Source: CAZQQU01 sp964595625 (GTDB lineage: Bacteria; Bacteroidota; Bacteroidia; Flavobacteriales; Flavobacteriaceae). Taken from it: a DNA stretch of 64,000 nucleotides. Each line of letters begins with the position of its first letter. Position 1 is the stretch's first letter. Both the position numbers and the translations under genes were made by a program. Below, piece after piece: positions 60,375-64,000 of this stretch. The stretch covers positions 21,785-85,784 of the forward strand of contig CAZQQU010000010.1 in assembly GCA_964595625.1 (NCBI GenBank), in the 5' to 3' direction. The notes beneath the pieces were generated by a model. The model did not search any database. It was not told where the DNA came from and worked only from the letters and a program-made list of their open reading frames with translations.

Positions 60375-61085
60375 ATGAAATATAGCGGGCATTATAAAGA
60401 ATTTATTCTCTATGTGCCCGTTCTTTTTTTGCTTTTTTGGGGCCTTTGGGAAGGCTTTTTTTATTTAGACCGACAGTCCGAAACCCGAGCCGTTAAAAGC
60501 CACCAATCGATTACCCGCTTACACCCGGAAGAACTGGCTCTTCTCCAAGAAGGCGATTTTATCTTACGTCGTGGATTTGGTTTTTTTAGCGACCTGATTG
60601 CCCGGCGCCTCAATGATTCGCATATCGATGTAACCCATGCCGGAATTTTGGTGCGCCAGCACGACCAATGGTATGTAATACATTCTCTTTCTAGTGATGT
60701 TAATCCCGTGGATGGCATGCAAATTCAGGATTTAAAAACTTTTTTGCGTTATTCCATGCCCGACAAAATCATAGTAACCCGGGCCAAAAACCTGCCAGCA
60801 GACTATTCCCAAAAAATCGTGGAAAGAGCTCGTTATTATTTGGATAAACAAGTCCCTTTTGATCACCAGGGGAATTATGAAGACGACGACAAATTGTATT
60901 GTTCGGAGTTAATTTGGAGAATTCTAGAAAAGGACCTCCATCTGGTACACTTGCCCCAAGAAGAAGAGGCACGAAATAAGGTGTTTTATTCGATGAATGC
61001 CCTGTACGACGAGCAATATTTTGATATCATTATCAACCAATTTCCCACTACCCATTCAGCCATTATACAATCAGACACTTTTTGA
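60375..61085 (+). CDS. YiiX-type permuted papain-like enzyme (NlpC/P60 superfamily)
   Basis: 236 aa. An N-terminal membrane helix (about 10-28) precedes a permuted NlpC/P60 fold: LLQEGDFILRRGFGFFSDLI, VTHAGILV (histidine) and LYCSELIWRILEK (cysteine). YiiX/YebB-like proteins are predicted amidases or lipid/peptide hydrolases at the envelope. It lies 9 bases after the lipoprotein gene. Substrate unknown. Confidence 0.83.
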   Translation: MKYSGHYKEFILYVPVLFLLFWGLWEGFFYLDRQSETRAVKSHQSITRLHPEELALLQEGDFILRRGFGFFSDLIARRLNDSHIDVTHAGILVRQHDQWYVIHSLSSDVNPVDGMQIQDLKTFLRYSMPDKIIVTRAKNLPADYSQKIVERARYYLDKQVPFDHQGNYEDDDKLYCSELIWRILEKDLHLVHLPQEEEARNKVFYSMNALYDEQYFDIIINQFPTTHSAIIQSDTF

Positions 61086-61103
61086 AGTCCCTATAAGTGC
61101 TGT

Positions 61104-61499
61104 TTACTTTTCCATTTGTCCGTTGACCAAACCAATAACTACTCCGGTCATAGCCGAAATAAATATGGATATTACTACGTCTAAGACCGCTAATTCTAGC
61201 GGAATATCGTCATAGACAATTCGAAATAAGTTAAAATGAAACCCTTGAAAAAGACCAATAATTGCCCCGGAGCTAAATCCATTTCCTGGTGTGGTAATCT
61301 TAGCCCAATGGATAAAAATAAATGAAATAAGCATCACATAACACAAGCCCGCTGTAAAAATATATACCAGTGAGAGGGTAGTGAGTTCCGTACTGGGCGG
61401 AAAAAGATCCATCAGCAAGGTTCTGTATATGATCCATCCCAATAGATAATATACAAAAGCGCCGACTATACTGCACGCCAGAAAATTTTTTATTCTCAT
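61104..61499 (-). CDS. Small four-helix membrane protein
   Basis: 131 aa with four predicted membrane segments (about 5-26, 42-64, 75-95 and 103-126). It resembles DUF1761-like small membrane proteins in length and layout, but no signature motif was recognised. It is convergent with the YiiX-type gene (18-base gap). A 10-5-10 palindrome lies just upstream and overlaps its promoter box, so it may be repressor controlled. Confidence 0.6.
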   Translation of the reverse strand: MRIKNFLACSIVGAFVYYLLGWIIYRTLLMDLFPPSTELTTLSLVYIFTAGLCYVMLISFIFIHWAKITTPGNGFSSGAIIGLFQGFHFNLFRIVYDDIPLELAVLDVVISIFISAMTGVVIGLVNGQMEK

Positions 61500-61505
61500 A
61501 GAGGG

Positions 61506-61531
61506 ACATTTGATAAGTTATATCAAATGTA
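61506..61531 (-). promoter_or_regulatory. Palindromic operator overlapping a TAnnTTTG promoter box
   Basis: ACATTTGATA (61506-61515), 5 bases, TATCAAATGT (61521-61530), a perfect 10-bp inverted repeat. On the minus strand the box TACATTTG (61531-61524) sits within one arm. It ends 7 bases upstream of the membrane protein ATG. Confidence 0.6.
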
Positions 61532-61611
61532 TCAAAATGTTAATTAAAATTTATTTTTTAAATAAAATTTTTACAGAAATTAAATAAAGAGAATTTTTAG
61601 TTGTATTTTAT

Positions 61612-62214
61612 TTATTTGGGAAATTGGGCGTGAGCTTTGACTTCCTCCATTTGCAGGGTATGTCGTGCGGTATGGGCCGCTAAGAATAGCAAACTTTGGT
61701 AGGCATCGACCGGTCCGGTAGGCGAATCATTTACCCGATTACGCAAATCGGAAATAGTCACCGAATCTACAAACTGATGGAGTGCTTTACGAGCCGCTGA
61801 AAATTCGCTAATTGCTTCTTGGTAATCGGTGTATTTCCCAGCTTTATGTAACATTTCTGGGGCTTGGTATTTTTGACTGCGGTCGGTTAAAAAAGTGATG
61901 ATGTCCGAGTCCGTTACTTGGATTTCTTCCCGTCTTTCGGGGTTTTCGGGTTGCTGGATATATCCATGAAGCATCTCTAATACCATCATTTCGGTAGCGA
62001 TTATGTGTTCGGCACATTGACTGATCGACCAAGAGTTGGTATCGGGTTTAAACTGCAATTGAGCTTCATTCAGCCCGTTGAGAGCTTGTTCTAAATTTTG
62101 AGCTGTTTCGGACAGATAGTTTTTTAAAAAATCCAGTTGTTCTTGTTCGCTTTGAGCATTTAATTGAAATACGCCTAAAACCGCAAGGAAGAGGAGTGAA
62201 ATATGTTGTTTCAT
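61612..62214 (-). CDS. DinB-family protein with signal peptide
   Basis: 200 aa. Signal peptide (LLFLAVLGVFQLNAQ), then a four-helix bundle with the DinB/YfiT-type histidine ligands: QCAEHIIATE, later FLAAHTARHTLQMEE. DinB-fold proteins bind a divalent metal and often act as thiol transferases. Export is unusual for the family but seen in Bacteroidota. It follows the MATE gene by 44 bases. Confidence 0.85.
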   Translation of the reverse strand: MKQHISLLFLAVLGVFQLNAQSEQEQLDFLKNYLSETAQNLEQALNGLNEAQLQFKPDTNSWSISQCAEHIIATEMMVLEMLHGYIQQPENPERREEIQVTDSDIITFLTDRSQKYQAPEMLHKAGKYTDYQEAISEFSAARKALHQFVDSVTISDLRNRVNDSPTGPVDAYQSLLFLAAHTARHTLQMEEVKAHAQFPK

Positions 62215-62258
62215 TGTTAAAAATTTAAGTTTATAAAATTATTTATATAAAAATACAA

Positions 62259-63659
62259 TTAAATTACAGTTTTTTTCCATTTTCCTCTGCTAAATAACCA
62301 AAGTGTAAATATACCCACCCCGGTTTCCGAAAAGAATACACCCCAGAACACGCCGCTATGTCCCCAATCAAACTGTATAGCCAAGAGATAGCATAACGGT
62401 ATTTGTAACAACCAGAAGAAGACTAAATTAATCAGGGTAGGGGTTTTGGTATCTCCGGCACCATTAAATGCTTGCACCGAAACCATCCACCAGCCATACA
62501 CAAAGAAAGAATACGAGAGGATGCGTAACCAATCGCTGCCGATACGAATAACTGTAGAATCGGTAGTAAATAAACCCACTAAGGCTTCGTTAAAAAAGAA
62601 GAAAACCAACGATACTCCTAGTAAGAATATCATATTGTATTTTCCGATTTTCCATACCACCGCTTCGGCACGGTCGGGCAAACCGGCGCCCAAGTTTTGT
62701 CCTACTAAGGTTGCGGCAGCATTGGCCAGTCCCATTGCAGGCATCATAGTCAACATCATGATACGTAGGGTAATGGTAGTTCCGGCTACGGCTTCACTTC
62801 CCATATCCGATAGTATGCGTATTAGAAATATCCACGAGGTCATGGATATTATCATTTGACCAATTCCTCCCAAGGAAGTTTTTAATATCCGTAACATGAT
62901 TTGTGCATCTATATATACATGTTGGAGGGTAATACGGATATGTTTACTTCCTTTAAACAAAATCCACAATTGAAAGACCACACCTATACCGCGCCCGATA
63001 TTGGTGGCTATGGCAGCACCTTCTACACCCATGGCCGGAATAGGACCCCAGCCAAAAATAAAAATGGGGTCTAGTGTGATATTGATGAGGTTAGCTAGGG
63101 TCAGAACCCACATAGCTGTGGCTGCGTCACCAGCCCCTCGAAAGATGCCGTTGATGACAAAGAGGAGCATTATTACCACATTGCCTCCCAGCATCCATTG
63201 CATATATCGATACCCCTGGTTCACTACCCAATGGTCTCCGCCCATCAGCGTGAGTAATTCTTGGGCATAAACGATACCCAGTATCGAAAAGGGTATAGAA
63301 GCCAGCACACCCACCGCTATAGCCTGTACAGCCGCTTTTGAGGCTTCACCGGGTTTTTTCTCACCGGTTCGTCGGGCCACTAAGGCAGTCACAGCCACTG
63401 ATAAACCCATGGCGATGGCATACAACAGGTATAAATAAGTTTCCGTTAACCCAACGGTGGCTACCGCCGAAGGACCTAACTTTCCAACAAAATAAATATC
63501 GATTAATGCAAAAGTGGATTCCATCAGCAATTCCAAAATCATTGGAATGGCTAATAAAAAAATGGCGCGTTTCAAACTGATTTTCGTATAATCAATTTCA
63601 ATTCCGCGAAGCGCATTTTTAAGTTCTTGCCAAAGGCTGAGGCGTATTTCTGACGACAT
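62259..63659 (-). CDS. MATE family efflux transporter
   Basis: 466 aa, twelve predicted membrane helices. Motifs: AIPMILELLMESTFALIDIYFVGKLG, ETYLYLLYAIAMGLSVAVTALVARRTG and the mirrored AMGLANAAATLVGQNLGAG in the second half, typical of the NorM/DinF-type multidrug/sodium antiporters. Likely expels cationic drugs or a metabolite; substrate unknown. It heads the minus-strand set MATE - DinB - membrane protein. Confidence 0.92.
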   Translation of the reverse strand: MSSEIRLSLWQELKNALRGIEIDYTKISLKRAIFLLAIPMILELLMESTFALIDIYFVGKLGPSAVATVGLTETYLYLLYAIAMGLSVAVTALVARRTGEKKPGEASKAAVQAIAVGVLASIPFSILGIVYAQELLTLMGGDHWVVNQGYRYMQWMLGGNVVIMLLFVINGIFRGAGDAATAMWVLTLANLINITLDPIFIFGWGPIPAMGVEGAAIATNIGRGIGVVFQLWILFKGSKHIRITLQHVYIDAQIMLRILKTSLGGIGQMIISMTSWIFLIRILSDMGSEAVAGTTITLRIMMLTMMPAMGLANAAATLVGQNLGAGLPDRAEAVVWKIGKYNMIFLLGVSLVFFFFNEALVGLFTTDSTVIRIGSDWLRILSYSFFVYGWWMVSVQAFNGAGDTKTPTLINLVFFWLLQIPLCYLLAIQFDWGHSGVFWGVFFSETGVGIFTLWLFSRGKWKKTVI

Positions 63660-64000
63660 AGCGTAGTAAAGTATCTTTAAAGTGTTATATGACTGATTAA
63701 AAGCGGTTTAGTTTTTTTAAAAAACTAAGATTGTTAAATAATATAAAAATTACGAGTACTATAGATACTCGCAGGGAAAGTTCTTTAACGCTTTCGCGAA
63801 AGCAATAAAGACGGTAGGTTGAATCACCGAGTTACTTATTTATAAGGACAGCACTCGAATGAATCCGGAAAGTTAATGAGCTCCATAGCTAATGATTAAG
63901 GGGACAAAAATACAGAAAAGGATTATTTTAATCGTACTAATACACCGGTTTGCGGCTTGCAGAAGTGGCGGATTAAGGAAGCCTAAACTTTCTGTTTTTA
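63660..64000. other. Gene-free right end of window
   Basis: No coding frame is credible. It contains the upstream region of the MATE gene (a weak box TACTTTAC on the minus strand), a T/A-rich inverted repeat at 63708-63728 and the palindrome at 63790-63803. Confidence 0.7.
63790..63803. repeat. 14-bp perfect palindrome GCTTTCGCGAAAGC
   Basis: Perfect palindrome in intergenic DNA. Similar sequences built around TTTCGCGAAA recur between genes in several flavobacterial genomes as far as I recall; only one copy is seen in this window. Confidence 0.5.

Noticed and set aside
63708..63728. T/A-only inverted repeat near the MATE gene as a terminator
   Set aside because: It has essentially no G/C pairs and no loop, and lies upstream, not downstream, of the nearest gene.

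Overview
The window is bacterial and points to a marine-type member of Bacteroidota, class Flavobacteriia. The evidence is type IX secretion (T9SS) C-terminal sorting domains, promoters of the TTG-(17-23 bp)-TAnnTTTG type, a DUF4295 - rpmG - rpmB cluster beside ftsY, and many ATGA gene overlaps. It is a draft scaffold: two runs of exactly 100 N (31038-31137 and 31302-31401) lie inside a repeat-rich spacer.

Layout. 1-3208 (minus): edge of a glycan operon with a WzxE-type flippase (cut by the window edge), an FdtB-like sugar aminotransferase and a FemAB/GNAT protein. 3315-12713 (minus): housekeeping genes (rimO, ftsY, DUF4295 gene, rpmG, rpmB, cinA, FAH-family hydrolase, exonuclease, ctlX, a DDAH-like hydrolase, gltA). 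12908-17077 (plus): a T9SS beta-helix protein, a PLP decarboxylase and a BaiN/YhiN-type flavoprotein. 17124-25618 (minus): an ECF sigma factor, a TPR-bearing anti-sigma factor, a membrane-anchored TPR-CHAT caspase-like protein, a transglutaminase-like protein, a secreted membrane protein, a collapsed T9SS pseudogene and a T9SS M23 peptidase. 25764-28283: mvaD and rnhB (plus), then a Fur/Zur-type regulator diverging from a MerC-domain gene across a 15-bp palindrome. 28310-31790: paired terminators, a secreted repeat protein, a possible small RNA, and two repeat families broken by the assembly gaps.

31793-59714 (plus) is a surface-polysaccharide locus. It holds a Wzt-type ABC ATPase without a visible permease, a VioA-like aminotransferase, two left-handed beta-helix acyltransferases, a WecF-like transferase, many glycosyltransferases (GT2, GT4, GT32, GT47, GT61, DUF6625), an FkbM methyltransferase, an asparagine-synthase-like enzyme and a sugar epimerase. 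An AT-rich block (about 37.3-45.6 kb), a composition break inside one GT2 gene, and several truncated gene starts mark it as a recombination-driven accessory locus. It is interrupted by a DUF4143 ATPase with its own promoter and by a hybrid one-protein two-component regulator followed by a seven-repeat T9SS protein. 59853-63659: a DUF4878 lipoprotein, a YiiX-type papain-like protein, a small membrane protein, a DinB-family protein and a MATE transporter.

How the genes fit together. WzxE-, WecF-, FdtB- and VioA-like proteins suggest a glycan carrying dTDP-amino sugars such as Fuc4NAc or Fuc3NAc, made and decorated by the large locus. The most interesting unit is the ECF sigma/anti-sigma/TPR-CHAT/transglutaminase operon: it would place a caspase-like protease and a papain-fold enzyme at the periplasmic face of the inner membrane under a dedicated sigma switch. 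All function calls come from reading the sequence and from family knowledge; no database search was run.
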